Below are positions 41,457 through 51,180 of a stretch of 64,000 nucleotides of DNA, piece after piece (positions within the stretch are counted from its first letter, which is position 1; each line of letters opens with the position of its first letter). A program made the translations under genes and the position numbers. The notes under the pieces were generated by a model. That model was not told the DNA's origin and did not search any database. It was given only the letters and a program-made list of their open reading frames with translations. The stretch is from the NCBI GenBank assembly GCA_016342415.1, contig JAEIOD010000001.1, positions 431,271 to 495,270 of the forward strand, read 5' to 3'. This DNA is from Clostridiales bacterium (GTDB lineage Bacteria; Bacillota; Clostridia; Peptostreptococcales; Acidaminobacteraceae).

Positions 41457-41840
41457 ATGAAAACATACATGAAATATATAGGGATAGTTGTACTTTTAAT
41501 ACTTGAGATATTATCAGTTTCTAAGTTTTCTGATTTCGGCTTAGAAAATATTTTTGCTCTTTGGGGCGGTCTTTTCTTTATTTTGTTTTATAGACAATTT
41601 GTCAATTTCGACAGATCACCTAGTGTTCATCAAACACCTGGTGTTCATGATATAGCTGGCGGAAGCGCCTCTGGTGTTCTTAAGCACTCAACTCACTTAA
41701 GGTTTGGAACAAAAAAGCATGGCAAAATGAAAAAACATAGTGGGGCAGCTTTTAAAAACTTAAGTTTAAAATTAATCTATTTAACTCTTACACTTGCACA
41801 TATCGGCATATGTTATTACTTAATAAAGTTTCCATCTTAA
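41457..41840 (+). CDS. Membrane protein of unknown function
   Basis: A 127-residue protein with two N-terminal spans (YIGIVVLLILEILSVSKF, NIFALWGGLFFILFYRQF), a basic, histidine-rich cytoplasmic loop (about 60-105) and a last span (LIYLTLTLAHIGICYYLI). AAAGGAGGG precedes the ATG. No family recognised. Confidence 0.75.
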   Translation: MKTYMKYIGIVVLLILEILSVSKFSDFGLENIFALWGGLFFILFYRQFVNFDRSPSVHQTPGVHDIAGGSASGVLKHSTHLRFGTKKHGKMKKHSGAAFKNLSLKLIYLTLTLAHIGICYYLIKFPS

Positions 41841-41871
41841 TAAATGAATTAGATTAGGATCACATATAATG

Positions 41872-41905
41872 AAAGAATTCCTTTGAAGAGGAATTCTTTT
41901 GTTTT
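41872..41905. terminator. Terminator between the membrane protein gene and the radical SAM operon
   Basis: AAAGAATTCCT (41872-41882) pairs with AGGAATTCTTT (41889-41899), followed by TGTTTT. GGATCAC and GTGATCC further out extend the stem, so it may act on both convergent transcripts. Confidence 0.7.
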
Positions 41906-41972
41906 AAGTGATCCTTGATGCTTTACACTCTATTTTCCTATAAATAGGCTGCTTGCAAAGTGATCTAATATT

Positions 41973-43355
41973 TTATTGTTGTTCAAAATCATTTGCTTTC
42001 ATCATCAACTTGATATACCTAATAGATGCTTTAAAAGAACCTACTGTTAATCTGTACATACTTTTAACACCAAATCTTTTTAGCATTTCTGTTGATTGAT
42101 TCATACTTAGATTGATATACATGTTGGTCACCAACATCTGATAATAATACGCTCTTAAACTCATCTTTCCAGGTTGAATTGTCACTTGTCCAAAACTCCA
42201 TTTTTCATAATCATCTGTACTAAAGATCAATCGTTCTTTGAATTCTTTGTAAAGAGGTAAATTAGGAAATGGCGTTAACGGACTTACACTTGAGATTTGA
42301 GGTGACAACTGTTTAACATGTCTTCTGAATGCTCTGAAGTCTTCTATTGTCCAATCGGGGTGTGCCATAAATGAAGCCCAAACATCTATGCCAATCTCTT
42401 TAAGCAGTGCAGATACCTTTTGACTGTCTAGTGTACTGGTCTTTTTAGTATAATAGATCATTTCTTTTTCACTAAAAGTCTCATAGCCTACCAACAAGGC
42501 TTTAAGTCCCAAGGATTTGAATCTCTTTAATGATTCAACATTGTTCAATATACCTTCAACTGATGCATAAGCAATAAAATTCTTTTTAATGTTCAAAGAT
42601 TCAACTAAATCAAGAAAATGAACCATTCTTGTTTCAGATCCCAGAATATCGTTGTCATATAGCATAATGGTATCTTCTTTGATATTCAGTAAATCCTGTT
42701 TGATCAACTCCTTATCAAACTCCACTTCCTCATGACCTTCAATACGCCATCTCAAACAAAACATACACGTTTTATTACATCCCTGCGATATCTGCATAAT
42801 CGCAGAAGGTTTGTAACCAAAGTATGAATAGTTATGACGATACTTCGCTGTAGAGTCTCTATCTGGTAGTATGTATTCATTAATACCATTTATCTCTTGA
42901 CCTTTATAGCCATTATTTTTATTCAAAACACCTAATATCTCAAAGTCCAAAGTGTTTAAAGATAGGTTGTTATAAAAGACATTGATGTTTTGTGTTGTTG
43001 TAAACTTGAAGATATAATCAATGTCATCATCAAAGAAACTTTTAGGACTTAAAAGTGCTTGGGTTCCTCCAACAACTGTATGAATCAAATGATTGTGAGC
43101 TTTAGTCTCTTTCGCAATTTTTATAACGGCATTTACATCAATACACAAACTCGTAATCACAACCACTTCAGGTGCAAATTCCGTTAATTTTTCATTCAAT
43201 CCTTTTGTATCACACATCATATCGAATATGTCTACATGATGGTTCTTATCCAAAACAGCATATAACATCTCAAGTCCCAAAGGTTCTGAATACATAAAAT
43301 CACTTAAAGTCACTGCCTGTTTAATCCGTGGTGGTCTTACAAGTAAAATCTTCAT
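41973..43355 (-). CDS. B12-binding radical SAM protein 4 (last gene of the operon)
   Basis: A 460-residue protein with an N-terminal cobalamin-binding Rossmann domain (about 1-140, MKILLVRPPRIKQAVTL, TVVGGTQALL) and a radical SAM barrel with C-x3-C-x2-C in GCNKTCMFCLRWR (about residue 192). A helical tail ends with the segment GVKSMYRLTVGSFKASIRYI. The tail is shared with the products of 44682-46043 and 46652-47941, so these three are paralogues. It starts 8 bases after radical SAM protein 3. Class B enzymes often methylate unactivated carbons; the substrate is unknown. Confidence 0.88.
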   Translation of the reverse strand: MKILLVRPPRIKQAVTLSDFMYSEPLGLEMLYAVLDKNHHVDIFDMMCDTKGLNEKLTEFAPEVVVITSLCIDVNAVIKIAKETKAHNHLIHTVVGGTQALLSPKSFFDDDIDYIFKFTTTQNINVFYNNLSLNTLDFEILGVLNKNNGYKGQEINGINEYILPDRDSTAKYRHNYSYFGYKPSAIMQISQGCNKTCMFCLRWRIEGHEEVEFDKELIKQDLLNIKEDTIMLYDNDILGSETRMVHFLDLVESLNIKKNFIAYASVEGILNNVESLKRFKSLGLKALLVGYETFSEKEMIYYTKKTSTLDSQKVSALLKEIGIDVWASFMAHPDWTIEDFRAFRRHVKQLSPQISSVSPLTPFPNLPLYKEFKERLIFSTDDYEKWSFGQVTIQPGKMSLRAYYYQMLVTNMYINLSMNQSTEMLKRFGVKSMYRLTVGSFKASIRYIKLMMKANDFEQQ

Positions 43356-43363
43356 ATGCTCTC

Positions 43364-44680
43364 CTAAAATATATTTGGTGTGATCCCTTTTTTGATGTGA
43401 CTCCTATAAAACAAATTGACTATAGTATAGAATAAATAATCAATCGGCCTTTTAAAGAAATCTTTTCTTAAAAGAGTTCTTTTTATAATCGATTTGAAGG
43501 AAAACAACTCATTGTACAAGTCCCAATAAGCTTTCGTCAATTCATCCGGCGTCATATTTTTTGGTTGATGTTCTGCTTTACAGCCATCAAAAGAATAAAT
43601 ATCGTCTGATAAGATACGACCCTCATCCATCATCTCTTGAAAAAACTTGGTTCCCGGGATCGGTGTTAGGATATAAAATCTTGGTACACATATCTTATTT
43701 TCTTCTATAAAATACTTGGTCTTCTTTATACTTTCAAGTGTATCTCCTTCACCACCAACAACCATTTCGGTAGAGACATCTATGCCCGCTGAAACAATAT
43801 TGTTAATGAGTTCAGTGTATTCCATCGGATCGGCCCAAGCTTTATCCATATGATTGAGCGATTCTTGAGAAATGCTTTCGATACCAAAACTGAGAGCATA
43901 ACAACCACTATCCTTTAGTCGTTTTAAAAGCTCTTTATCTCTTCCTATTTTTATATCACATTGACTCATCCACTTCATTTTTAGTGGTCTGATGATATCA
44001 AGAAGCTCTATTAAGTACGCTCTGTCTCCATTGATATTATCATCTAAGAGTGTAAACTTTTTAAAACCCAATGCTTTGACCTGTTCAATATCTCTTTTTA
44101 CTTCAGATAAATCTTTTTTTACATAAGAGCCTTCATACAGACAAGAGACTGAACAAAAGGAACAACAATTCGGACAGCCTCTACCCGCTTGTACCGGCAA
44201 GAAATCACCAATGGATTTATCAAGTATCAGATCAAATCTCGGTAGTGGCGTACTCAGCGTATTAATGGGTTTATGGTATATATCCTTCAAGACGTCGTTT
44301 TCATAGTCTTTTAACAACTCTTCCCATACTTCTTCTGCATCACCTACTACAACAGCATCACAGAATTGAACTGCTTCTTCTTTCATAATGGAAGCCATAT
44401 AACCACCTAGAACAACCTTTTTGCCTTTGGAGCGGTAATGCTTCGCAAGATCGATAGATCTTAGTACACCGTGTCCCATGGTACTGATGGCTATCAGTCC
44501 AGCATCAGTCTCTAAAGGTACTTGCTCTATGGTTTCAAGACATATTTCAACATCCCAGTCCTTCGGTGTCATCGCAGCCAATAAAGGCATGGCAAGTCCA
44601 ACAAAATATAACTTTTTCTTTTTAATCGGTTCATGATTTTTATCATATGGACTTGGCTGTATCAACAATAGTTTTTTCAT
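43364..44680 (-). CDS. B12-binding radical SAM protein 3
   Basis: A 438-residue enzyme with an N-terminal B12-binding domain (LLLIQPSPYDKNHEPIKKKK, VVLGGYMASIMKEEAVQFCD) and a radical SAM core with RGCPNCCSFCSVSC (C-x3-C-x2-C near residue 173). It is less related to the other three and ends in a helical tail. VLGGYMAS and the PRFDLILDKSIGDFLPVQAG linker before the cluster are typical of class B. It begins one base after the stop of radical SAM protein 2, so translation is coupled. Confidence 0.88.
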   Translation of the reverse strand: MKKLLLIQPSPYDKNHEPIKKKKLYFVGLAMPLLAAMTPKDWDVEICLETIEQVPLETDAGLIAISTMGHGVLRSIDLAKHYRSKGKKVVLGGYMASIMKEEAVQFCDAVVVGDAEEVWEELLKDYENDVLKDIYHKPINTLSTPLPRFDLILDKSIGDFLPVQAGRGCPNCCSFCSVSCLYEGSYVKKDLSEVKRDIEQVKALGFKKFTLLDDNINGDRAYLIELLDIIRPLKMKWMSQCDIKIGRDKELLKRLKDSGCYALSFGIESISQESLNHMDKAWADPMEYTELINNIVSAGIDVSTEMVVGGEGDTLESIKKTKYFIEENKICVPRFYILTPIPGTKFFQEMMDEGRILSDDIYSFDGCKAEHQPKNMTPDELTKAYWDLYNELFSFKSIIKRTLLRKDFFKRPIDYLFYTIVNLFYRSHIKKGITPNIF

Positions 44681-44681
44681 C

Positions 44682-46043
44682 TTAACCTCTGATCATTTTT
44701 ATGATGTATTGAAGTGACACTCTAGAACTTCCAATTAACATTTTTATATTAGGAGCAACGCCAAATTTTTTAACCAGTCTAATAAGATGTTTCGGTGGCA
44801 TCACAATTTCATAATACAATTTAAGTATTCTATAATAGAATAATCTTTTGGACATGTATTTTGGTTTTAAAACAATATGAGCCATATCCCACAACTCCAC
44901 CTCATTAGGATCTTCTATAAAGTCTTTTATATATTCAGAATATATACCAGTGCCTTTTAGAGGTGTTAACGGCTGTAAGTTGACAAAATTAACAGATGTT
45001 TTCCTTAACCATGTTTTTAAATCTTTAAAATCTTTCTTATCAAAATCCAAGGGAATGATCAAGGTACTGTAACACTCCACATCCAGCTTGTTCAGTATGG
45101 CTATGGCCTCTTCATTGATTTTAACGGTTGTCAATTTATCATAGGACTGAAGGTCTTTTTCTCTAACCGATTCTATGCCTACAATAACACCATGAAGACC
45201 GACGGCTTTAAAGTCGGCCATCAGTAAAGGATATTTGGCGATAAAGTCCGCTCTACCGTATACTAAAAAGTTTTTATCCATCTTTTCTTTTTTCAATGCG
45301 TCAATAAATTTTCTGACCCGGTCTTCTGAAAACAAAAAATTGTCATCAACGATATATACATCTTTTTCTTTTATAGCTTTTAGTTCTGAAATAACATCTT
45401 CAATGGTTCTTTCATAATAGTGTCCACTTGTAATCTCATGACAAAAGCAGAAAGAACATTTAAAGGGACATCCAAAGGATGTTTTTATTAGAGCACAGGG
45501 ATTATGAAACATGTAGTAATACTGTTTTCTATAAGGGCCATTGATCTCCCTGTCCGGATGGTTGTATGTAAACGAATCATTTAAAGTTTGCCGATCAATA
45601 GTGAATTGTATCGTATCAATTGAAGTGTTCTCTTTTAATCCTTTTAAAAGCATATTGAAGGCATCTATACCATTTTTCCAAAGACGCACATCAATGTATT
45701 GATTCTTAAAATCATCCGGTACGACTTCTACATGTACCCCACCCACTGCTGTTACAATAGTGGGATCAAATGATTTAACTTCTTTTGAAAATTCTTTTAT
45801 CAAATTGACATGGGTGTTATAACCGGTAAAAACAACAATACCCGGTTTATGACGCTTCAGATGTTTTACAAGTTTTCTATTGTCCAATAACATATCAACA
45901 ATGATTAAAGTGTACTCATCTTTTAAAGATCTATCCAAGTTGGAGACCAAATACTCAAGCTCTAATGGTTCACAGATCATAACATGTTTTAAACCTATTG
46001 TATCTTTATGTGGTTTGGGTCTTACCAACACTACATTAGTCAT
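44682..46043 (-). CDS. B12-binding radical SAM protein 2
   Basis: A 453-residue enzyme whose start is the ATG at 46043 behind GGAG, overlapping the methyltransferase stop by 8 bases. N-terminal B12-binding domain (VVLVRPKPHKDTIGLKHVMI, TAVGGVHVEVVP), radical SAM cluster motif FGCPFKCSFCFCHEITSGHY (near residue 198) and paralogous C-terminal tail (GVAPNIKMLIGSSRVSLQYI). Neighbouring genes suggest it modifies a common intermediate with proteins 1, 3 and 4. Confidence 0.88.
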   Translation of the reverse strand: MTNVVLVRPKPHKDTIGLKHVMICEPLELEYLVSNLDRSLKDEYTLIIVDMLLDNRKLVKHLKRHKPGIVVFTGYNTHVNLIKEFSKEVKSFDPTIVTAVGGVHVEVVPDDFKNQYIDVRLWKNGIDAFNMLLKGLKENTSIDTIQFTIDRQTLNDSFTYNHPDREINGPYRKQYYYMFHNPCALIKTSFGCPFKCSFCFCHEITSGHYYERTIEDVISELKAIKEKDVYIVDDNFLFSEDRVRKFIDALKKEKMDKNFLVYGRADFIAKYPLLMADFKAVGLHGVIVGIESVREKDLQSYDKLTTVKINEEAIAILNKLDVECYSTLIIPLDFDKKDFKDLKTWLRKTSVNFVNLQPLTPLKGTGIYSEYIKDFIEDPNEVELWDMAHIVLKPKYMSKRLFYYRILKLYYEIVMPPKHLIRLVKKFGVAPNIKMLIGSSRVSLQYIIKMIRG

Positions 46044-46659
46044 GTTTAAGCTCCATTTCAAACAGGTAAATACTAGGCATGTACCACTTTTCTTTAATTC
46101 TTGTTGTTGATAAATGATTAAAATCATCTGAAGCGAGCTCTATAAATTGACTCACAGATGGGTATGTCGCTTTTCCCGTCGTCAGTTTCACAACAGCCAT
46201 ACATAATATATCGTAAAAAGAGTTTTTACTCGCAAATGCGATGAGAAGTTTCCCATCTGTCTTTAACATCCCACTCAGTTTATTCAGAACGTATTTTTGA
46301 TCTTTGTAATAAGGAAATGAATGGGTGCAAAGTACAAAGTCCATTTTGCCTTTGGTTTCAAACTCATGAATATCCTCACACAGCCACTGGGTTTTTAAGT
46401 TCAACTTAGAAGCTATGTCTATCATGCCTTGTGAATAATCCAAACCATAACTATATTCTGTTTCAAATTTTGATTCTATTTGCTCTATTAACTCCCCTAC
46501 ACCACAGCCGACATCAATGTATGAGCCTATGTTTTGATTCGGAACTGTCTTTTCCATAAGGTTTAATACTTGTGTTCTGGTTGGTTTCAAAGATACTTTT
46601 TGCACCCATAGATTTTTATATCTCGGTGCCCAAAAATTCCATACTTTTTGACTACTCAT
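46036..46659 (-). CDS. SAM-dependent methyltransferase (class I)
   Basis: A 207-residue class I methyltransferase with the SAM-binding loop YIDVGCGVGELIEQIE, the acidic LDYSQGM motif and a FVLCTHSFPYY motif IV. The ATG at 46659 overlaps the end of radical SAM protein 1 and follows GAGGTGG. The substrate is unknown; it is embedded in the B12/radical SAM operon and may O-, N- or C-methylate the same product. Confidence 0.88.
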   Translation of the reverse strand: MSSQKVWNFWAPRYKNLWVQKVSLKPTRTQVLNLMEKTVPNQNIGSYIDVGCGVGELIEQIESKFETEYSYGLDYSQGMIDIASKLNLKTQWLCEDIHEFETKGKMDFVLCTHSFPYYKDQKYVLNKLSGMLKTDGKLLIAFASKNSFYDILCMAVVKLTTGKATYPSVSQFIELASDDFNHLSTTRIKEKWYMPSIYLFEMELKHD

Positions 46660-47941
46660 TGCCACCTCTTTTGAAGCTGTCTTTTAACAGCTTGTAGATA
46701 AATTGTCTCGCAGATTTCGAGTGAAAATACTGGAAAACAAACAATGCCATAAAAGCGAGTTTAAAAGTGATTTTATGCATTTTAACCGGTTTTAAAACAA
46801 GATGCAAAAAATCATAATGTTCACATTTAAAATCGATGATATCCTTTTCATAAGCTTTGTATAACTCAGTACCTCTTAATGGTGTAAATATTGAAAATGT
46901 ATAATTAAGAAGATCGTGTTTTTTTATGTATTGTCTTAATGTCTTAAAGTCTTTATACTCATCACTGATATCTATCATAAAAAGTGCAGTAAATGATAAA
47001 TCCGCAGTCTTTAAAACTTTGATTGCTTTTGTATTGATATCTGGTGTATACCCTTTATTAAAGTCTTCTAAAGTACTTGCTTTAACGGATTCAAAACCTA
47101 CAATCACTTCAACAATACCAGCAGTTTTTAAAGCTTTTATCATATTTGGATGAGTTGATATGAAGTCAGCTCTTAAATACACGATCATCTTGTAGTCTGT
47201 ATTTTTAAAGGCCTTTAAAAAGGATTCCCCTTCTGTTTCATTCTGAATAAAAACATCGTCTACTACCCAGTAATAGTCAGCTTTTACAGATTTCATTTCA
47301 AGTAATAAAGCGTCATAACTTCTGGTTACATACTGTCCTTTGTTCAGCTGTTTGCAAAAACAGAACTCACATGCATACGGACAACTATGGGACCGCTTAA
47401 GCAAAGCAACATTTTCATATAACAAATAACGTGTTTGATGTTTAATCCTATCAAAATATGTCCTGGATGGGTTGATTGTTTCAAAGGATGTCATCACATC
47501 ACTTTCAACATATGAAGGTTCTGCATTTAAAGAATAAATGCCACTTAAAGAAATCTGTTTATTGAATGCAAGATATTCCATCAGGTTTTTAAAAACACTG
47601 AGTTGATTGGATATGACTAAATAATCAAAAGCACTCTTTTCATAGAGTTTCCAGTTGATCTGTACATCTACACCAGAACCTATGACAATCGTCTTAGGTG
47701 ATCTTTCCTTCAATTGCCTGGCTTCTGTCATCATTTGATCTCGTGCTGTATTATAACCGTTTAAGACAACCACATCACCTATGACTTTTTCTTTATGGTA
47801 CAACTCATCTATAATAACCCCGTTAAGATCAAGATCATCAACGACAGCCTTTAGATACTCTAACTCCAGTGGTTCTACTTTAATGGGATTGATCCATGAA
47901 AATGGTGTTTTCCGTCTTACTTTCTTTAATATAATCTTCAT
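46652..47941 (-). CDS. B12-binding radical SAM protein 1
   Basis: A 429-residue enzyme. Its N-terminal B12-binding-like domain is divergent and shorter (EPLELEYLKAVVDDLDLNGV, IVIGSGVDVQINWKLYEKSA). The radical SAM core has SHSCPYACEFCFCKQLNKG (near residue 180) and the tail is shared with proteins 2 and 4. Its start overlaps the preceding gene by 4 bases (ATGA). Confidence 0.87.
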   Translation of the reverse strand: MKIILKKVRRKTPFSWINPIKVEPLELEYLKAVVDDLDLNGVIIDELYHKEKVIGDVVVLNGYNTARDQMMTEARQLKERSPKTIVIGSGVDVQINWKLYEKSAFDYLVISNQLSVFKNLMEYLAFNKQISLSGIYSLNAEPSYVESDVMTSFETINPSRTYFDRIKHQTRYLLYENVALLKRSHSCPYACEFCFCKQLNKGQYVTRSYDALLLEMKSVKADYYWVVDDVFIQNETEGESFLKAFKNTDYKMIVYLRADFISTHPNMIKALKTAGIVEVIVGFESVKASTLEDFNKGYTPDINTKAIKVLKTADLSFTALFMIDISDEYKDFKTLRQYIKKHDLLNYTFSIFTPLRGTELYKAYEKDIIDFKCEHYDFLHLVLKPVKMHKITFKLAFMALFVFQYFHSKSARQFIYKLLKDSFKRGGNE

Positions 47942-48876
47942 AGTTTGTCCTTAAAAACATGATAAGTGATACCATGTGGTTTATATGATAATAACGGCAA
48001 TATTCTAGAGATTAAATAATGCAACACTTTATTGGAGTGGTGCACATATAAGTATTTCTTAACAGGAACACACCCCAGTTTTTGTTTGGTCTCTTCTGCG
48101 GTTTGTCCAAATTCAATATGCTCTACACCCCTATCAATGCCGATTCTAATGATCTCGATAAGTATAGACATATACAGGTCATAGGTTCTATTAAGTGCTT
48201 GTTTAAATCCGCCAAATAAAAAAATGAGTTTATTAGATGTATGAACCAGCTGAATAAAACCTACGAGTTCACCGGTTTCACCAAGTCTAAACTCGTATAG
48301 TTCAGATGGAAACTCTCTGAAGAATTCTAAACTTAGACATTCCAATTTATCTTTGGAGTTTTTATAAACTTCTAAATACAGTTTGTGATGTTCTTCATTA
48401 AAACAGGTCTGATCCATTCTGATCATGGCGATTTCAGATGACCTTCTGAGTGCTTTTTTAACTCGATATCTATAGTGGCTTCTCAGTGATTTTAGATAGT
48501 GTTCAAATGAAGTAAATCTGTTATAAAATTCATGACTTGAAAGCGTATAAACACAAGGCAACTCCAAACCACTGTCACCATTTAAAACAATACTCAAACC
48601 TTGAGTCGTTTTAATAAGTTCGCTTACAGATGCATTATCACCAATATATCCTTTATCTGAAACAGAATAAGGTTTACCTATGATTTTAAGCGGTAGTCTG
48701 AATGCCAATTTTGGCATGAAATTGAATATATCTACCGTTTGTTTGTACCGAATAAAAAAAGCTGACTGATCAGTATAATACACTTGATGACATGGATTTA
48801 ACTTCTCAAGACAAGCCAGTTCAGTTTTTAAAGATTCAGGAATTGTACACACGCTTATTTCTGTTGTTTTAATCAT
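47938..48876 (-). CDS. GNAT/FemAB-like acyl- or aminoacyltransferase
   Basis: A 312-residue protein starting at the ATG at 48876, which overlaps the previous stop by 8 bases. The C-terminal half has the FemAB/GNAT fold signature (YLKSLRSHYRYRVKKALRRS, then LVGFIQLVHTSNKLIFLFGG and IEFGQTAEETKQKLG). Such proteins attach amino acids or acyl groups to peptides, lipids or sugars. Its position in a radical SAM operon suggests tailoring of a small molecule. Function is inferred. Confidence 0.78.
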   Translation of the reverse strand: MIKTTEISVCTIPESLKTELACLEKLNPCHQVYYTDQSAFFIRYKQTVDIFNFMPKLAFRLPLKIIGKPYSVSDKGYIGDNASVSELIKTTQGLSIVLNGDSGLELPCVYTLSSHEFYNRFTSFEHYLKSLRSHYRYRVKKALRRSSEIAMIRMDQTCFNEEHHKLYLEVYKNSKDKLECLSLEFFREFPSELYEFRLGETGELVGFIQLVHTSNKLIFLFGGFKQALNRTYDLYMSILIEIIRIGIDRGVEHIEFGQTAEETKQKLGCVPVKKYLYVHHSNKVLHYLISRILPLLSYKPHGITYHVFKDKL

Positions 48877-49951
48877 AAAGAGGCCTCGTATATGCTGCAT
48901 ATGTTTTGTATACACCTTCTGACCATTTGATTCCAAAATTACTAGAATCACTGTTGTCTGTTAAGATCCATGAGGACTCACAGTAGTCGTATTTACCCAT
49001 TGTTATTTGATTTAATGCATCAAATAATGATAAAACGGCACCAGTCTTTTGTTCAGATAAGATAACACCTAGCTCTACTATTTTAAAGGTGCTAATCTTC
49101 TTACGTAATATCTTATGATCTATAACCGTTTTTAAAGACAGTGATTTCCCCGGTGGTATCAATTCGTTGTAATCCGGATACCATAACATAAAGCCAACAG
49201 GTTTATCATCTTTTTCCAGTATCAAAAGATTTTCTTCCTTCAAAAGAACTTTAAAAGGTTTAAACAGTTCATAATCCTCTTCGAAGTTTCTTTTAAAATA
49301 GAATAGATGATTTTTAAAAGCATCGTTATTCAGTTCTGTATAGATTCTGATATCTTTTTTGAAGTGTTTATAACTCATGGTTCTTACTGTGTACTTTGAA
49401 CCGATTCTTTTAAGCAGTCTTTTGGATACTGGCAATTCAAAATGTTTCATCTCTTGTTTATAAGTCACTAGATCTATGGATTCAAATCCTGCTTTTAAGA
49501 ACAGATGATTGTAATACTCCGGATTATAGTTCATACCAAAACTGGATTCCTGATCATAGTGTGAATTTAAAAAACCCAATCCGTAATTCACATGGATGTT
49601 TAGAGAACCAGCAACATTCACTGCACCCCACTCTTTCCCAGTAGCTTTCGTTTCTTCAAGCAGCAATGAAAAAGCGGCATCATCTTCTGAAACTGCTTCA
49701 AAAAAGCTCATTTGAATGTATGTCTTCATATCGTCTACTTGTGCTAAAACCGTACCCATAATGGGAACGTCTTCACTGTAAACCAGTATCGGTTTTAACT
49801 GTATTCTTTTGTTGATGGTACTTTTATTTTTAAGAATCGACAATAACATGCTGGACATGTCGTCTTTTTTTCTAGGTCTATTTTTGTATATTGATTTGTA
49901 AAATTTATAGTATTCAAGGTAATCTTTTCTATCCAATATTTTTAATTCCAT
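48869..49951 (-). CDS. GNAT-like acetyltransferase, first gene of the operon
   Basis: A 360-residue protein with two GNAT-like halves; the second contains KDDKPVGFMLWYPDYNELIP and LGVILSEQKTGAVLSLFDAL. The start ATG follows GAGGTG. It is the first gene of a seven-gene unit in which each gene overlaps or nearly touches the next. An extended -10 (TGGTATAAT, about 49977-49969 on the minus strand) lies just upstream. Confidence 0.78.
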   Translation of the reverse strand: MELKILDRKDYLEYYKFYKSIYKNRPRKKDDMSSMLLSILKNKSTINKRIQLKPILVYSEDVPIMGTVLAQVDDMKTYIQMSFFEAVSEDDAAFSLLLEETKATGKEWGAVNVAGSLNIHVNYGLGFLNSHYDQESSFGMNYNPEYYNHLFLKAGFESIDLVTYKQEMKHFELPVSKRLLKRIGSKYTVRTMSYKHFKKDIRIYTELNNDAFKNHLFYFKRNFEEDYELFKPFKVLLKEENLLILEKDDKPVGFMLWYPDYNELIPPGKSLSLKTVIDHKILRKKISTFKIVELGVILSEQKTGAVLSLFDALNQITMGKYDYCESSWILTDNSDSSNFGIKWSEGVYKTYAAYTRPLYD

Positions 49952-49968
49952 ATTTCACCTCATCTAAA

Positions 49969-49977
49969 CCATTATAC
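49969..49977 (-). promoter_or_regulatory. Probable promoter (-10) of the radical SAM operon
   Basis: TGGTATAAT on the minus strand is a perfect extended -10 about 20 bases before the ATG at 49951. The -35 is not clear. Confidence 0.5.
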
Positions 49978-50023
49978 CATGTTTATTTAGAACATTACCT
50001 TTAATCATTAAATACTAACATTG

Positions 50024-50051
50024 AAAAAGGCCCACTAATATAAGTGAGCCT
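50024..50051 (-). terminator. Terminator of the metallohydrolase gene
   Basis: On the minus strand AGGCTCACT (50051-50043) pairs with AGTGGGCCT (50036-50028), followed by TTTTT. It separates the lipoprotein gene from the radical SAM operon. Confidence 0.8.
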
Positions 50052-50077
50052 CTCAATTTACTATTTTAAAAAACAGA

Positions 50078-50887
50078 TTATTTAATTTCTAATGTTTCTC
50101 CCGGTAATATGATAATTTTATTCTCTGCAGAAAACTTATCTGCATTATCTTGATTCCAGTCTAGTTCACCATCTGTGTGAATAGGCATGATTACTTCTGC
50201 TAAAATCGTATCCGCTACCAGTTTTGCCTCAACAGGTCCCATGTTATAAACCCCATCCATTGGTATAAAAGCAAAATCAATGTGTTCATCTGCTAATTCA
50301 ACCATTTCTGGAACATATGATGTATCACCAGCATGGTATAAAGTCATTTCGCCAGCTTCAATCAAGAAACCACAACCTTTTGCCTTTGGGTGATTACCAT
50401 TGTATGCTGTTACTGCAGTAATTGATAAACCATAAAGTTCAATTGTATCGCCAGTCACTAAATCTGTCGGACACATAACAACTTGTCCCTCTTCTTTTAA
50501 TGTCACTTTATCCACCTTATTGTGGTCACCATGTTGATGAGTTACCAGCACCAAATCTGCCGGTGTCTCATAGTCAGCATCTGTACCAGCATACGGATCA
50601 ATATAAACAACAGTTTCATCAGCAAACTCTATTTTCATAGTTGCTCTACCAATATAAGTGAGTGTTGCTGGTAATTTCGGGTTATCAAGATCTTCTGGTT
50701 CTACATACACTTCTACTTCAATTACTTCTTCTACTTCTTCTTCAACTTCAGCTACATCAGTTTCTTCAACGTTGTTTGTACTAACAACTACTTCATTTGT
50801 TTCATTAATCAATGCTGTATTACTGTTGCATGAAATTAACAACGACATCATTAGTACAAAACATAGACCTACCATTTTTTTGTTCAT
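50078..50887 (-). CDS. Lipoprotein metallo-beta-lactamase-fold hydrolase (UPF0173 type)
   Basis: A 269-residue protein starting at the ATG at 50887 behind GGAGGG. A lipobox L-L-I-S-C at about residue 19 predicts membrane anchoring outside the cell. An acidic linker (E/V-rich, about 35-60) leads to a metallo-beta-lactamase domain with LVTHQHGDHNKVDKV and LYHAGDTSYVPEM. Closest in style to the UPF0173 (UlaG-like) group. Substrate unknown; secretion is unusual for this group, which is mostly cytosolic. Confidence 0.88.
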   Translation of the reverse strand: MNKKMVGLCFVLMMSLLISCNSNTALINETNEVVVSTNNVEETDVAEVEEEVEEVIEVEVYVEPEDLDNPKLPATLTYIGRATMKIEFADETVVYIDPYAGTDADYETPADLVLVTHQHGDHNKVDKVTLKEEGQVVMCPTDLVTGDTIELYGLSITAVTAYNGNHPKAKGCGFLIEAGEMTLYHAGDTSYVPEMVELADEHIDFAFIPMDGVYNMGPVEAKLVADTILAEVIMPIHTDGELDWNQDNADKFSAENKIIILPGETLEIK

Positions 50888-51180
50888 AACACCCTCCATA
50901 TAATATATCTTACCTCTATTAAAATTTATCATGAAACAGTAAAACGCCAAAGCAATTGTTTGTTTAATTTTCTTAATATTCTGATAATATGTATGATGTA
51001 ACTGAACTTTTAAATAAAATATAGAAAATAGAATCCTAATATAATCTCCAAATATTCAGGTCATTCAAATTGCTGAAATAAACTAGTTATTAATTCATTT
51101 AGTCCATTTATAATTATTTGTAGAAATGATACTATAACATATACAAAGAATTATTTGTCACATCATATTTGGAGGTTATT
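50888..51180. other. Intergenic stretch with no recognised structure
   Basis: About 290 bases between divergent genes. AT-rich; no clear hairpin, repeat or small ORF was seen. Confidence 0.4.

Noticed and set aside
41973..49951. RiPP precursor peptide for the radical SAM operon
   Set aside because: No small ORF with a leader-like sequence lies within or directly upstream of the operon; the genes are too tightly packed to hide one.
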